64,000 bases of DNA, taken from Lysinibacillus sphaericus (GTDB taxonomy: Bacteria; Bacillota; Bacilli; Bacillales_A; Planococcaceae). The stretch covers positions 427,030 to 491,029 of the forward strand of contig NZ_SADV01000001.1 of the NCBI RefSeq assembly GCF_006864135.1, read 5' to 3'. The notes beneath the pieces are model-generated. The model did not search any database. It saw only the letters and a program-made list of their open reading frames with translations, and was not told the origin of the DNA. This document shows, piece by piece, positions 33,445-43,584 of this stretch (positions within the stretch are counted from its first letter, which is position 1; each line of letters begins with the position of its first letter). A program made the position numbers and the translations under genes.

Positions 33445-33570
33445 CATCATCATAACGTGTGGTTGATTTCTGTTCCGACTAGGGGCTTCCGATATACCAC
33501 TTCGCTTCACTGCAAGGTCTCGGATCAACAGATGTTTTTTGCACGAAAGCGCAGTGCTAACGTAGCGACC
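33445..33570 (+). repeat. Dispersed intergenic repeat, family 1, copy 1
   Basis: Begins CATAACGTGTGGTTGATTTC then TGTTCCGACTAGGGGCTTCC and ends AAGCGCAGTGCTAACGTAGC. Reverse-complement matches exist at 47270-47450 (GCACTGCG...CGGAACGGAAATTCAACC) and in part at 45890-46050 and 56541-56640. A non-coding mobile-type repeat common in Bacillaceae-like genomes. Confidence 0.65.
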
Positions 33571-33574
33571 CGCA

Positions 33575-33885
33575 AAGGTTTTATCCGCGCTATAGCGACG
33601 CGGCTTCGGCTTCAGGGTTTTTCTGCGCGATTGCGGCGCGGCTTCGGCTTCAGGGTTTTTCTCTGCGATTGCGACGCGGCTGTGGCTACAGGGTTTTTCT
33701 GCGCGATTGCGACGCGGCAGCGGCTACAGAGTTTTATCCGCCCGATTGCGACGCGGCTGTAGCTACAGGGTTTTTCTGCGCGATTGCGACGCGGCTGTGG
33801 CTACAGGGTTTTTCTCTGCGATTGCGACGCGGCTGTGGCTACAGGTTTTTTCTGCGCGATTGCGACGCAGTAGCGCAACAGCACG
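33575..33885 (+). repeat. 39-bp tandem repeat array
   Basis: About eight imperfect copies of a ~39-bp unit, core GCGATTGCGACGCGGCTGTG followed by GCTACAGGGTTTTTCTGC. Much richer in GC than its surroundings. Open frames across it merely read the repeat in 13-residue steps and lack a ribosome site, so they are not called. Copies are directly adjacent, without unique spacers. Confidence 0.75.
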
Positions 33886-34059
33886 AAGTTGGTCACGAAG
33901 GCATCCACAACGTTTGATGACAATCCGTTATTTTAACTAAAATACAAATTAATGTAAGTATATCAATATACACCCTTTTATTAAATAGTTATCTTTTAGT
34001 AGATTTACATCGAATAGTGGGGGTAGGCACAATGTGAAGCCGTTGCGTTCTTTTTTCCT

Positions 34060-34436
34060 GCCACTTTGATGGTTCTATCCATCTTTTTGATGGTTTTATC
34101 CATCTTTTTGATGGTTTTATCCATCTTTTTGATGGTTTTATCCATCGCTTCGCCTGTTCTATCCGTCGCTTTGGCCCTTCTTTCCGTCGCTTGGGCCATT
34201 CTTTTCGTCTCTTCGGCTCTTCTTTCCGTCGCTCTAATTTCTTTCCTTCACCTTGGCTCTTCTTTCCGTCGCCCCCGACTTTCTTTCCGTCGCCTTGGCC
34301 CTTCCTTCCGTCGCTCTCGATTTTCTTTCCGTCGCTTGGACCATTCTTTCCGTCTCTCCGGCTCTTCTTTCCATCGCTCTAATTTCTTTCCGTCTCTTTG
34401 GCCCTTCTTTCCGTCACTCTGTTTCCTACCCGTCAC
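34060..34436. repeat. 21-24-bp minisatellite
   Basis: Starts with four near-perfect copies of TTTTTGATGGTTTTATCCATC, then about 13 diverging units built on CTTCTTTCCGTCGC-type words. The early units are small palindromes (GATGG...CCATC). On the minus strand the frame stays open for ~145 codons of Lys/Arg/Glu repeats apart from one stop at 34248-34250. No ribosome site or start was found, so it is best treated as a minisatellite. Confidence 0.7.
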
Positions 34437-34460
34437 TTTACTATCAAAAAAGAATAGAAA

Positions 34461-34497
34461 AAACGTCCAACAAGTACTTAAATACTCATTGGACGCT
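34461..34497 (-). terminator. Terminator of the glycine cleavage operon
   Basis: Minus-strand hairpin GCGTCCAATGAGTA ... TACTTGTTGGACG followed by TTTTTTC, 12 bases after the gcvPB stop. Confidence 0.8.
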
Positions 34498-34508
34498 ATG
34501 GTAGTTAA

Positions 34509-35972
34509 TTATGCTTTTTGGTAGCGCAGCACAGGTGTACGAGCAGCGCGTGTTTCGTCTAAGCGAGATACGACTGTTGTATGTGGTGCTTCTTGTACGA
34601 TAGATGGATTTTCTTCTGCTTCTTTTGCAATTTGGATCATTATATCGCAGAATGCATCTAATGTTTCTTTTGATTCAGTTTCTGTTGGCTCGATCATTAA
34701 TGCCTCTTCCACATTTAACGGGAAGTAAGTTGTTGGTGGATGGTAGCCAAAGTCTAACAGACGTTTTGCGATATCTAAAGTACGAACGCCCAGTTTCTTT
34801 TGACGACGACCTGATAATACAAATTCATGTTTACAATGACGGTTATATGGTAGATCGTAGAATGGCTCTAAGCGACGCATCATGTAGTTTGCGTTTAGTA
34901 CAGCGTATTCTGTAACAGCTTTTAAGCCATCTGGACCCATTGTACGGATATAAGTGTATGCACGTACGTTGATACCAAAGTTACCGTAGTAAGGTTTAAC
35001 ACGACCGATTGATTGTGGACGGTTGTAATCAAAGTGATATGTTCCTTCTTCTGTTCTTACTAAAACTGGTTTTGGAAGGAATGGGATTAAATCTGCTTTT
35101 ACACCAACTGGACCTGAACCTGGGCCACCGCCGCCATGAGGACCTGTAAATGTTTTGTGTAAATTTAAGTGTACGCAGTCAAAGCCCATATCACCAGGAC
35201 GTGCTTTACTCATAACTGCGTTTAAGTTTGCACCGTCATAGTATACTTTACCGCCAACAGAGTGGATCAGTTCTGCCATTTCGATAATGTTTTCTTCAAA
35301 TAGACCAAGTGTATTTGGATTTGTTAGCATTAATGCAGCTGTATCAGAACCAACTACTTTGCGTAAATCTTCAATATCTACTAAACCATTTTCATCTGAT
35401 TTAACAGTGATAGTTTCAAAGCCTGCAACAGTTGCCGATGCTGGATTTGTACCGTGAGCAGAGTCAGGAACGATAACTTTATTACGATGACCTTCACCGT
35501 TTGCTTCATGGAAGGCACGGATCATCATTAATGCTGTCCATTCACCATGTGCACCCGCCGCTGGTTGTAATGTCACTTCATCCATACCTGTAATTTCTAC
35601 TAATGAAGTTTGTAGATCGTAAAGAAGCTCCATCGCACCTTGAACTGTTGACTCATCCTGTAATGGGTGAACATTTGCAAAACCAGAAATTCGGGCAACT
35701 GCCTCGTTAATTTTAGGATTATATTTCATCGTACAAGAACCAAGAGGGTAGAAGCCAGAGTCCACACCGTGGTTTCGACGAGAAAGTGCTGTATAGTGAC
35801 GCATAATATCAAGCTCAGATACTTCTGGTAATTCCGCTGCTTCCGCGCGTACTAAGTCTGCTGGCAGTAAATCAGCGAGATCAACCTCTGGTACATCAAG
35901 TGCTTCTAAGCTGTAACCTACGCGACCTTCTTTGGAAATTTCAAAAATGAGTGATTGATTTTCGTTATGCAT
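34509..35972 (-). CDS. gcvPB: Glycine dehydrogenase (decarboxylating) subunit 2
   Basis: 487 residues from [11 protein letters not shown] (ribosome site GGGGG); an upstream ATG 33 bases earlier lacks support. Beta-type P-protein subunit of the glycine cleavage system: PLP-dependent decarboxylation of glycine and transfer of aminomethyl to GcvH lipoate. The PLP lysine lies in [18 protein letters not shown]; also [10 protein letters not shown] and [13 protein letters not shown]. Overlaps the gcvPA stop by 8 bases. Split P-protein as in Bacillus. Confidence 0.97.
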   Translation of the reverse strand: MHNENQSLIFEISKEGRVGYSLEALDVPEVDLADLLPADLVRAEAAELPEVSELDIMRHYTALSRRNHGVDSGFYPLGSCTMKYNPKINEAVARISGFANVHPLQDESTVQGAMELLYDLQTSLVEITGMDEVTLQPAAGAHGEWTALMMIRAFHEANGEGHRNKVIVPDSAHGTNPASATVAGFETITVKSDENGLVDIEDLRKVVGSDTAALMLTNPNTLGLFEENIIEMAELIHSVGGKVYYDGANLNAVMSKARPGDMGFDCVHLNLHKTFTGPHGGGGPGSGPVGVKADLIPFLPKPVLVRTEEGTYHFDYNRPQSIGRVKPYYGNFGINVRAYTYIRTMGPDGLKAVTEYAVLNANYMMRRLEPFYDLPYNRHCKHEFVLSGRRQKKLGVRTLDIAKRLLDFGYHPPTTYFPLNVEEALMIEPTETESKETLDAFCDIMIQIAKEAEENPSIVQEAPHTTVVSRLDETRAARTPVLRYQKA

Positions 35973-37311
35973 TAAGAGCCCCCATTTCCGCAACAAGTGC
36001 ATCAATTTCTTCTTTCGTGCGTAATTCTGTTACAGCGATTAGCACGTGATTTTTAAGAGAGTCATATGTTTGACCTAAAGGATAACCACCGATGATACCT
36101 TTTTCAATTAAGCCTTTATTAATTTCTTTCACACATTTATTTGTCTTTACAACGATTTCGTTAAAGTGTGCACCTTGGAATGCTACTGTGAAGCCTGCAG
36201 CTTCAAAGGCATTTTTAGCATAGCGAGTTTTCGCAATATTTTGCATAGCCATTTCACGAACACCTTGCTTGCCAAGAGCAGTCATTGCTACAGAAGCGGC
36301 AAGTGCAAGAAGCGCTTGGTTCGAACAAATATTAGATGTTGCTTTATCACGACGAATATGTTGTTCACGTGCTTGTAATGTTAAAACATAACCACGACGT
36401 CCTTCACCGTCTACTGTTTCACCAACAAGACGACCAGGAACTTTACGCATTAGCTTCGTTGTTACTGCAAAGAAACCACAGTGTGGACCACCGAATGCTT
36501 CAGAAATACCGAAGACCTGTGCGTCCCCTACACAAATATCAGCCCCTAGTTTACCAGGTGGTGTTAAAATTCCTAGTGCAAGTGGGTTTGAAGATACAAC
36601 AAATAAACTTTTTGCCTCATGTGCAATATCGCCAATTACTTGTAAGTCCTCTATTTGACCAAAGAAGTTTGGATATTGTGCAATAACAGCTGCCGTATTG
36701 TCATCCATTAATTCCTTTAAAGCTTCTACATCTGTCACACCATCTTTTTGTGGAACAGTAACAATTTCAATGGATTGACCGTATGCATATGTAGCAACGA
36801 CATCACGATACTCAGGGTGAACCGTTTCCGATACTAAAATTTTCTTACGGCGCGTATGTCCAGCTGCAAGCATACCTGCTTCAGCTAATGCTGTTCCTCC
36901 ATCGTACATAGAAGAGTTTGCAAGGTCCATACCTGTAAGCTCTGCAATCATCGTTTGGAATTCAAAAATTGCTTGTAATTCCCCTTGTGAAATTTCAGGC
37001 TGATATGGAGTATACGCTGTGTAAAACTCTGAACGAGAAATAACATGATCCACGATAACCGGTTTGTAGTGGTTGTATACGCCAGCACCTAAAAACGATA
37101 CGTTAGCATTTGTATCTTTATTTTTCGCAGCCATTGCCGTTAATTCTTTTAATAAAGCTGATTCAGATTTTGCTTCTTTAATATCATATAGGCCTTTAAA
37201 ACGTACTTTTTCTGGAATATCCCCAAATAACTCATCAACTGAGGATACGCCAATTACGTCTAACATTTCTTGTTTATCTTGCTCCGTCATTGGTAAATAA
37301 CGATGTTTCAT
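35965..37311 (-). CDS. gcvPA: Glycine dehydrogenase (decarboxylating) subunit 1
   Basis: 448 residues, alpha-type P-protein subunit that forms the heterotetramer with GcvPB. Typical blocks are [49 protein letters not shown] and [10 protein letters not shown]. It lies 25 bases downstream of gcvT and is coupled to gcvPB, so the operon is gcvT-gcvPA-gcvPB. It is under the tandem glycine riboswitch upstream. Confidence 0.97.
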   Translation of the reverse strand: MKHRYLPMTEQDKQEMLDVIGVSSVDELFGDIPEKVRFKGLYDIKEAKSESALLKELTAMAAKNKDTNANVSFLGAGVYNHYKPVIVDHVISRSEFYTAYTPYQPEISQGELQAIFEFQTMIAELTGMDLANSSMYDGGTALAEAGMLAAGHTRRKKILVSETVHPEYRDVVATYAYGQSIEIVTVPQKDGVTDVEALKELMDDNTAAVIAQYPNFFGQIEDLQVIGDIAHEAKSLFVVSSNPLALGILTPPGKLGADICVGDAQVFGISEAFGGPHCGFFAVTTKLMRKVPGRLVGETVDGEGRRGYVLTLQAREQHIRRDKATSNICSNQALLALAASVAMTALGKQGVREMAMQNIAKTRYAKNAFEAAGFTVAFQGAHFNEIVVKTNKCVKEINKGLIEKGIIGGYPLGQTYDSLKNHVLIAVTELRTKEEIDALVAEMGALNA

Positions 37312-37336
37312 AAATGTAGGTCCCTCTTTTCAACTT

Positions 37337-38440
37337 TTATTTTGAACGCTTGTAAAACGGTGTTTCAACTGTTACTACTTTTAAGTGCTTACCACGAATT
37401 TCGATTTCCAATTCAGTTCCGATAGTTGTGAATTGGCTGTCAATTAATGCGTGACCAACATTACGTTTAGAAGAAGGAAGCTGTGTACCTGTTGTCACTT
37501 CACCGATTTCCTGACCATCCTTAAACACTTTGTAGCCATGACGAGGAATTCCTTTATCAATCATTTCAATGCCAACAATTTTACGTGACAGCCCATTTTC
37601 TTTTTGTGCCACTAATGCATCATGACCATTAAAATCCTCTTTATTTAACTTCACAGCAAAACCAATACCAGCCTCAAGAGGTGAAATTGTTGCTGATAGC
37701 TCTTGACCATATAATGGAAGACCCGCTTCGAAACGAAGTGTATCACGGCATCCTAAACCTGCTGGTACAACGCCTTTGTCTTTTCCAGCCTCTAAAATTT
37801 CGTTCCATAAAGCTTTAATATCTTCTGGAGAGCCGTATAATTCAAAACCATCTTCCCCCGTGTAACCGCTACGGGATACTAATGCTTTATGACCAGCAAC
37901 TTCAACGTCTGCTTGGAAACGGAAGTATTTAATCGTTTTTAAATCAGTGTCTGTTAATGTTTGAAGAACCTCTTCTGCTAATGGACCTTGAAGGGCAATT
38001 TGTGCATAAGCATCTGATTGATTGTCGATCGTTACATCATATTGATGTTGGTTTTCCATCATCCAATCATAATCTTTTTCAATATTTGCCGCATTTACGC
38101 ACAATAAATAATGATTGTCTGCTAATTTATACGTTAATAAATCATCAACAACGCCACCATCTTCATAGCACATTGCATTATATTGCGCTTGACCTACTGC
38201 AATTTTTGAAATATCATTTGTCAAAAGATTTTGTAAAAAATCTAGTGAATTAGGTCCAGTTACTAAAATTTCACCCATATGTGATACATCAAATAAGCCA
38301 GCACGATTACGTACTGCATCATGCTCTTCTTTAATAGAAGAGAATTGTACTGGTAATTCCCATCCGCCAAAGTCGATTGTTTTACCACCATACTTTGCAT
38401 ATTCTTCAAATAGAGGTGTACGCTTTAATTCATTCGTCAT
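37337..38440 (-). CDS. gcvT: Aminomethyltransferase (glycine cleavage T protein)
   Basis: 367 residues. Transfers the aminomethyl-derived one-carbon unit to tetrahydrofolate, releasing ammonia. Signature segments: [64 protein letters not shown]. First gene of the gcv operon. Ribosome site AAGGGGGCA before ATG. Confidence 0.97.
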   Translation of the reverse strand: MTNELKRTPLFEEYAKYGGKTIDFGGWELPVQFSSIKEEHDAVRNRAGLFDVSHMGEILVTGPNSLDFLQNLLTNDISKIAVGQAQYNAMCYEDGGVVDDLLTYKLADNHYLLCVNAANIEKDYDWMMENQHQYDVTIDNQSDAYAQIALQGPLAEEVLQTLTDTDLKTIKYFRFQADVEVAGHKALVSRSGYTGEDGFELYGSPEDIKALWNEILEAGKDKGVVPAGLGCRDTLRFEAGLPLYGQELSATISPLEAGIGFAVKLNKEDFNGHDALVAQKENGLSRKIVGIEMIDKGIPRHGYKVFKDGQEIGEVTTGTQLPSSKRNVGHALIDSQFTTIGTELEIEIRGKHLKVVTVETPFYKRSK

Positions 38441-38582
38441 TATTTTTGCCCCCTTAATGGTAGTTACATTTTTTACTGTTAGTAGTTCGTCTGCTTTTTA
38501 TAAGTGCAATCATGCTTCCCCTGTTTGTTCATTCAATTAAGGAATAGGAACTAACAACATTAGGCAAAACATTTAGACATAA

Positions 38583-38815
38583 AAAAAGACAGACGAACCC
38601 CTTTTCGGGATTCTCTGTCCTTAAACCTGAAAGTTACACCAGACTGGCTCGCATACCTACAATGCCAAACAGCCGGCTTTCCCCTTTGGTGGCTGTAGTA
38701 CTACAGCTCTCTCCAGAGTTGCGTCTTGTACGAGTCCTTTTACCTGAGAGATTCATAACATTTTGTTATTTGCTCCTTCGGTGACGTCTACACGTGCTCT
38801 CCCCGCACAATCATC
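38583..38815 (-). promoter_or_regulatory. Tandem glycine riboswitch with terminator
   Basis: Two aptamers in series on the minus strand. The first has GGGGAGAGC ... CACCGAAGGAGCAA ... CTCTCAGGTAAAAGGAC; the second has GGAGAGAGC ... CCACCAAAGGGG ... CTTTCAGGTTTAAGGACAG. They are followed by an expression platform hairpin GACAGAGAATCCC-GAAAA-GGGGTTCGTCTGTC and a T run. Glycine binding is expected to open expression of gcvT-gcvPA-gcvPB. About 140 bases separate the terminator from the gcvT start; nothing else is visible there. Confidence 0.95.
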
Positions 38816-38958
38816 CGCCCAAGATTCATCTTGGTACTATTTAGTATTCAATGAACATTTAGTTACTTATTTGTCTATATCCTAACATTAATTGCATTGA
38901 AAAGGCAATCATTTTTTAATTTATATCAAAACACGAACGTTTTATTCGTTTATTTTAA

Positions 38959-39474
38959 TCAACGTTCGCCTTTTAACCTTTTAACTTGGAATACTAAATA
39001 CTCAAGAATTTGGCGGAGTGTTCTGCCCTCTGTTAACACTTGTATATGTCCAGTTTCACGATAGAATCTTCTTCTGTAATGATACAGCTTCTCTAGCTCC
39101 TCTTTCGTTGAACTCTGTACAATTGGTCTGTTCGGATCATGCTGTATTCGTTTGTATATATCTTCGAATGTCGCATCTAAAAAAAACACGAGCCCACTGC
39201 GTCTCATTATTTTTCGATTTTCAGCATTGATTGCAACTCCACCACCTGTTGAAATAATACAAGCTTCGTCTCGGAAATTTTTCAAAAATTCTGTTTCTAT
39301 TTCTCGAAAACGTACTTCTCCATATTTTTCAAATATCTGTGGAATTGTCATTCCCTGCTGCCGAACGATCTCATGATCCATATCATAATAAGGCATCTTT
39401 AACAAATAGCTTAAACGTCTTCCTAACGCACTTTTGCCGGAGCCCATAAAACCAACTAAATATATTTTTCGCAT
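38959..39474 (-). CDS. aroK: Shikimate kinase
   Basis: 171 residues from MRKIYLVGFMGSGKSALG (ribosome site AAGGTG; an ATG 9 bases earlier is less well placed). Phosphorylates shikimate at O3 with ATP in the chorismate pathway. Walker A GFMGSGKS, shikimate-binding DMD and RFREIE, GGG at STGGGVAI, lid Arg in DPNRPI. It follows the last comG gene by 19 bases, so it is probably co-transcribed with comG. Confidence 0.93.
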   Translation of the reverse strand: MRKIYLVGFMGSGKSALGRRLSYLLKMPYYDMDHEIVRQQGMTIPQIFEKYGEVRFREIETEFLKNFRDEACIISTGGGVAINAENRKIMRRSGLVFFLDATFEDIYKRIQHDPNRPIVQSSTKEELEKLYHYRRRFYRETGHIQVLTEGRTLRQILEYLVFQVKRLKGER

Positions 39475-39493
39475 TCGAATCACCTTCTTATAA

Positions 39494-39721
39494 CTACGAT
39501 TCTACACTGTCTGACAAAATTTGTCCTAATAAATTTATCGTAGCTCGAATATTCAGCTTTTCTAGGTCATTATATGTTCGAAACTGAATCTCATAAGACG
39601 TACAATACGTAAGAACAAAAGTAGTTACAAAAAATAATAATGCAATTGCGATTAAAAATATAGCCCCTCTGTCACTTTTCAACAACTGGAACATAGAAAG
39701 TTCGCTCCTTTTTGATACCAC
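39494..39721 (-). CDS. comGG: ComGG-like minor pseudopilin
   Basis: Up to 75 residues; MFQLLKSDRGAIF, nine residues in, is an equally plausible start (39694). It has the prepilin-like order of a short basic leader, a hydrophobic helix (AIFLIAIALLFFVTTFVLTY) and a polar tail, but no processing-site Gly-Phe-x-x-x-Glu motif, as is usual for ComGG. Last gene of the comG operon. The name rests on position and layout; sequence alone is not diagnostic. Confidence 0.65.
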   Translation of the reverse strand: MVSKRSELSMFQLLKSDRGAIFLIAIALLFFVTTFVLTYCTSYEIQFRTYNDLEKLNIRATINLLGQILSDSVES

Positions 39722-40106
39722 TTGGAAGTTCTACAGCTACTGTTAATATATTTTTTTCAAATTGGAACTGACATTTGTTAATACCAATTAGCATTGGTAC
39801 ATGACCACCATTTACTTGTTCACGAATTAAATTGCTATAACAATCAATATTATGAATAGTATCTCCTTTCTGGAAGGTTATTCTCTTTTGGTCTTGTCGA
39901 ATCGTAAATGAAGAAATATCATTTAAATACATATTCAAATCATAAACAAAAAGCTCCCACTTCGATTGTTCATCAGATAGTACTGTTGTTTTCATTTCTG
40001 CAAACCAAAGCATAATGAACACAACAAGGTGTGCAATAAGCACAAAAACAACTAATTGAAATAAGGCTTCTAATAATGTATAGCCTCGTTCATTCATCGA
40101 CTTCAC
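39672..40106 (-). CDS. comGF: ComGF-like minor pseudopilin
   Basis: 144 residues. Type IV prepilin leader with MNERGYTLLEALFQLVVFVL: cleavage after Gly, Glu at +5, then a membrane helix. The soluble part has FTIRQDQKRITFQKGD and INKCQFQFEKNILTVAVE, matching ComGF. Overlaps comGE by 17 bases and comGG by up to 50. Part of the competence pseudopilus that pulls DNA through the wall. Confidence 0.85.
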   Translation of the reverse strand: MKSMNERGYTLLEALFQLVVFVLIAHLVVFIMLWFAEMKTTVLSDEQSKWELFVYDLNMYLNDISSFTIRQDQKRITFQKGDTIHNIDCYSNLIREQVNGGHVPMLIGINKCQFQFEKNILTVAVELPSGIKKERTFYVPVVEK

Positions 40107-40407
40107 CTGTCAGTTGTATACATTTTTTACGTAATTCCCGTGTATTTTGAAAACTTACACAAATCCCCTGTCCATTCATAGACCATTGGAAATCTACATT
40201 TTCGACGGTATTAGTGCCTTCAGTTTGCTGTAAATAGCGATAACGCTTTAAGCCTTCATAGGCGGTTTCAGCTGCGATAACTTCTAACTTCTTGTTATAA
40301 AGAGTCGACTTCATCATGTAGCTGATCGGTATTAATGTCGTGCATAATAACATAACAATGACTATTGATAAAATCGTTTCTACAAATGAATAGCCAGATT
40401 CATTCAA
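40090..40407 (-). CDS. comGE: ComGE-like minor pseudopilin
   Basis: 105 residues. Prepilin motif MNESGYSFVETILSIVIVML with Glu +5 and a following hydrophobic helix; a Cys pair in the tail (QGICVSFQNTRELRKKCIQL) may form a disulfide. Overlaps comGD by 8 bases. Minor pseudopilin of the DNA-uptake pseudopilus; identified mainly by operon position. Confidence 0.82.
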   Translation of the reverse strand: MNESGYSFVETILSIVIVMLLCTTLIPISYMMKSTLYNKKLEVIAAETAYEGLKRYRYLQQTEGTNTVENVDFQWSMNGQGICVSFQNTRELRKKCIQLTGEVDE

Positions 40408-40840
40408 CTCTCGATCTCCCTCGTCCTAACGTAATCACAACCTTTTTAGTACCCTGGGGCGTTTTAAAATAAACAGTCCCTGGGGTCATGACGTTTCCAT
40501 TGTAATTGTATATAATCGTGTTAATTGAACCTGAAGAAAGTACGGCCTCAACCCCTTTTGGAAAAGGTCGTTCAAATAATTCTGTATAAAAATCCTTTTT
40601 AAGGATATATCTTTTTGATGAGCTCTCAAATTTTATCGAAATGTATTCTCTTTTGTGCATACTATACGTTTGTATATATTGTATATCTAATTGAACTTGT
40701 GTAAAAAATCGCTCAATCTCTCTAGTTTCCTCTGCTTTAACCGAGTACTTTATGACAATCGCTGACAAACACATAACGATAAACAATACAATGAGCATTT
40801 CAACAAACGTAACACCACGCTCACTTTTTATAGTATCCAT
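40400..40840 (-). CDS. comGD: ComGD-like minor pseudopilin
   Basis: 146 residues. Prepilin leader with GVTFVEMLIVLFIVMCLSAI, then a type II secretion GspH-like body (IKFESSSKRYILKKDFYTEL; GTVYFKTPQGTKKVVI). Its start touches the comGC stop. Needed for pseudopilus assembly during transformation. Confidence 0.88.
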   Translation of the reverse strand: MDTIKSERGVTFVEMLIVLFIVMCLSAIVIKYSVKAEETREIERFFTQVQLDIQYIQTYSMHKREYISIKFESSSKRYILKKDFYTELFERPFPKGVEAVLSSGSINTIIYNYNGNVMTPGTVYFKTPQGTKKVVITLGRGRSRVE

Positions 40841-41178
40841 CAGTTACCAGAGCCATTATTAGAAGAAATCTTCGCCAATCGTACCTCTCCATCATTAGTG
40901 ATCATTATCTCTTCTTTATTAGGACAGGTCGTTTCATCCTTCTTTAAATAGCCTTTTTCTACCAGATCTTCAATTGTTGGATAAGCCATAAAATCTACGC
41001 GATACGCCTCTACCTGCCCCTGCACCATAGAGATATACGCTTTACAGCCCTTCTCATCGACGGTGGCAAAATGTTTCGTAACATTAGGGATTGTTATTAA
41101 AATTAATATGGAAATAATTAGCAAAACGATGAGCATTTCTATCAACGTAAATCCAGCTTGTTGCTTTATCCGTTTCAT
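40840..41178 (-). CDS. comGC: ComGC major pseudopilin
   Basis: 112 residues. Classic leader KQQAGFTLIEMLIVLLIISI (G-F cleavage, Glu +5). The tail has VDEKGCKAYISMVQGQVEAY and a second Cys in ETTCPNKEE for a disulfide, as in ComGC. The major subunit of the competence pseudopilus on the cell surface. Processed by the ComC peptidase, which is not in this window. Confidence 0.95.
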   Translation of the reverse strand: MKRIKQQAGFTLIEMLIVLLIISILILITIPNVTKHFATVDEKGCKAYISMVQGQVEAYRVDFMAYPTIEDLVEKGYLKKDETTCPNKEEIMITNDGEVRLAKISSNNGSGN

Positions 41179-41188
41179 TATTATCCTC

Positions 41189-42262
41189 CTATACTAGTTC
41201 AATCATATGATATATTGGTAATAATAAACTTACATATGCAGCAACTATGCACATTGCAATAATGATAAAGAAGGTAGGTTGCACAAACGCAAGGATTTTA
41301 TGCAATAGTTGCTCTTGCTTTTCTGTCAATAATTCACTGTACAGTACTAGCTCTTTTCCTAGATAGCCACTTTGCTCTCCATGTTCAACAAATTTTGAGA
41401 AATCCATCTGCCAAACCGTCATCAAATGAACAGCTTGTGTCAGCGTATCACCAAAAACAACACGCTCCTTTATACATCGTGCCAGATATTGTAGAAACGG
41501 TTGAAGTTGCTGTTGCTCTAAAATTTGTAGACTTGCCTGTAAAGAAAAACCACTTTGGAGTAGACTTCCTAAATAAGCAGCAAATTGTCTCGTCAAAGAC
41601 ATTCGTATATATATCCGAATCAATGGCGTTTTTAGGATAATATTTAGCCGGTGTGCAATCGGACGGCGTTTGAGATAAAGGTGAAAAAAGAAAATACTAC
41701 AAATCACTGCTATTCCTACGACAATTAAAGCATCAGGAAAATGCAATAATACTTTTGACAAAGCAATGCTTGTCTCCTCTGTACCAGTAGTTCGACTTGT
41801 CACCATTTTTTCTATATTAGGAAAGAAAATGGTGCGAAACACTAAAAACAACAGCATCAAAAATATAATGAGCACTACTGGATATAAGAGTAGCTTCATT
41901 AATTTTTTCTTCGTCGATTCACTTAAAGCCATTTGCTTTGCCACACCTTTTAAGGTCTCAATCATATGTCCATTGTTTTCGGCAACTGTAATAGCTACTA
42001 AATGTTGCTTTGGAATTTGCATCGCTTCAAAAACTCCTAAAACACCGGCACCCTGCCTCAGTTTTTCATTGACTAGCTTTTGTATTTCTTCATGCGCTTC
42101 AATATGATGGGGTAATAGAATAGAAATAGCTTGTGGGAATAAATAACCTTCCTGCATTAACACGCTTAATCGGCTAAAAAAATGAGCCTGCTCCCTTACT
42201 CGCCATTTTGTCGCCTTTTTGTAATCTAATCGAATTCCTTCAAAAAACTTTCGTATTCGCAT
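41189..42262 (-). CDS. comGB: ComGB pseudopilus platform protein
   Basis: 357 residues, GspF/PilC-type polytopic membrane protein with two T2SSF domains (~15-135 and ~215-340) and membrane helices near LLYPVVLIIFLMLLFLVFRT, LIVVGIAVICSIFFFHLYL and FIIIAMCIVAAYVSLLLP. Platform that couples the ComGA ATPase to pilin extraction. Overlaps comGA by 23 bases. Confidence 0.93.
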   Translation of the reverse strand: MRIRKFFEGIRLDYKKATKWRVREQAHFFSRLSVLMQEGYLFPQAISILLPHHIEAHEEIQKLVNEKLRQGAGVLGVFEAMQIPKQHLVAITVAENNGHMIETLKGVAKQMALSESTKKKLMKLLLYPVVLIIFLMLLFLVFRTIFFPNIEKMVTSRTTGTEETSIALSKVLLHFPDALIVVGIAVICSIFFFHLYLKRRPIAHRLNIILKTPLIRIYIRMSLTRQFAAYLGSLLQSGFSLQASLQILEQQQLQPFLQYLARCIKERVVFGDTLTQAVHLMTVWQMDFSKFVEHGEQSGYLGKELVLYSELLTEKQEQLLHKILAFVQPTFFIIIAMCIVAAYVSLLLPIYHMIELV

Positions 42263-43259
42263 AGATTTGATTCTCCATCAGTTCTTTTTGCCCTGTAAGC
42301 GTTAAATCATGCGGTAACTCAAAGCTAGTTTTTTGCATAATTGCTTTGATAGCCATTTGAAGATGAACATCGCTTAATATTTCAAACAATGCACGGCGTT
42401 CTTCCTGAACTATTGGTGATTGGAAAAGTGTTTGAGCAACAATACCCACCACAGTTTGACGAAGTTCTTCCACTGAAACGCCTAAGTCAATAAATCGATA
42501 AAGGCAGTTTATCGAATCTTTCGCATGAATTGTCGAAACCACTAAATGACCTGTTAAAGCTGCCTCGATTGCGATTTTCGCAGTCTCTTTATCACGTATT
42601 TCACCTATCATAATGACGTCAGGTGAGTGGCGTAAAATAGCCTTTAGTCCTGTAGCGTATGTAACGCCAGCTCGTTCGTTTACTTGAATCTGCAAAAGGT
42701 TAGCTTGGTTATTTTCTACAGGGTCCTCCAATGAAATGACATGTCGATTTAGTTCTGTCGAACAGTAATGGATTAAAGAATATAAGGATGTTGATTTACC
42801 AGAGCCCGTTGCACCTGTGAAACATAAAAGTCCTTGTTGATGTTTCACTAGTTCCATTAACATTTCTGCTACATATTTGGAATAGGATAAGGAAGTAAGT
42901 GGGAATGCATGATTTTGTAGAAACAATCGGACAATTAAGCTTTCTTTTAAAAATACTGAGGGAAGTGTAGAAACACGAAAGGCATATTGATCTTGTTCCA
43001 TAGCTTTTTGGAAGGAGCCGCTTTGGGGTTTGCGTCGCTCGCTAATATCTAATGCCGCTAAAAATTTATAATAGGAAATCATTCGCTCTGCAAGCTCGTT
43101 CGGTAATTCACCAGCTTGGAGCAGCTTATCATACTTTCGAAAATATATACGATATTGTTCACGTTCTGGAACTAATAATAAATCTGATGCACCGAAATGA
43201 TAGGCTTTTAATATAAGTTGCTCACATTTTTGCTCAACAACCGTTTCAAAATTTTGCAT
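42240..43259 (-). CDS. comGA: ComGA pseudopilus assembly ATPase
   Basis: 339 residues from MQNFETVVEQKCEQ (ribosome site GAGGGG); an upstream ATG 24 bases earlier is unlikely. GspE/PilB-type ATPase: Walker A CFTGATGSGKSTSLYSL, Asp box ISLEDPVE, Walker B VIMIGEIRDKETA, His box GHLVVSTIHAKD. Powers pseudopilus extension at the cytoplasmic face. Upstream AT-rich DNA contains AAAA-GCCC-TTTT-like words, but a proper ComK box was not established. Confidence 0.95.
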   Translation of the reverse strand: MQNFETVVEQKCEQLILKAYHFGASDLLLVPEREQYRIYFRKYDKLLQAGELPNELAERMISYYKFLAALDISERRKPQSGSFQKAMEQDQYAFRVSTLPSVFLKESLIVRLFLQNHAFPLTSLSYSKYVAEMLMELVKHQQGLLCFTGATGSGKSTSLYSLIHYCSTELNRHVISLEDPVENNQANLLQIQVNERAGVTYATGLKAILRHSPDVIMIGEIRDKETAKIAIEAALTGHLVVSTIHAKDSINCLYRFIDLGVSVEELRQTVVGIVAQTLFQSPIVQEERRALFEILSDVHLQMAIKAIMQKTSFELPHDLTLTGQKELMENQIYANTKVF

Positions 43260-43584
43260 ATTCGCACCCCTCTTCTGGTTCACTCGAATATGACCGCTCT
43301 ATTCGTTATTCCCTAGTATAGATAGGAAGCTGTTAAGTGAAAAGCCCTTTTCTTAAAATAAAAATTTGATATAAATTTTCCTGTCAAACATGTTTTTTGC
43401 TATAAAAATGTGGATAACATGCAAATTTCCACTAACTATGAACATAATCTTATGAAAAAGTTAATATTTATGACTAAAGGAACTGTATCTTTTTCAATAA
43501 TGCAATATAATAGAATTAACATGATTTTTTTCCTACACTTGGTAGAACAGCTAAAAATTCAAAAAATACATAGAGGTGAAGCAA
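43260..43584. other. Intergenic region between divergent comGA and regulator
   Basis: About 325 bases, AT-rich, presumably holding both promoters. AAAAGCCCTTTT and a second A/T-tract pair (about 43341-43380) could be a ComK-type site, but spacing does not fit the consensus well. No RNA gene or ORF with support was seen. Confidence 0.4.

Noticed and set aside
33575..33885. CRISPR array
   Set aside because: Repeat units are contiguous and imperfect with no unique spacers; no cas genes nearby.
33457..33940. Several overlapping plus-strand frames with repeats such as RDCDAAVATGFF
   Set aside because: They only translate the 39-bp tandem repeat in different frames; no ribosome site and no unique sequence.
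34005..34436. Minus-strand Lys/Glu-rich heptad-repeat protein
   Set aside because: Interrupted by TGA at 34248-34250, no ribosome site, and fully explained by the 21-24-bp minisatellite.
43320..43400. ComK box upstream of comGA
   Set aside because: AAAA and TTTT tracts are present but their spacing does not fit the paired AAAA-N5-TTTT consensus.
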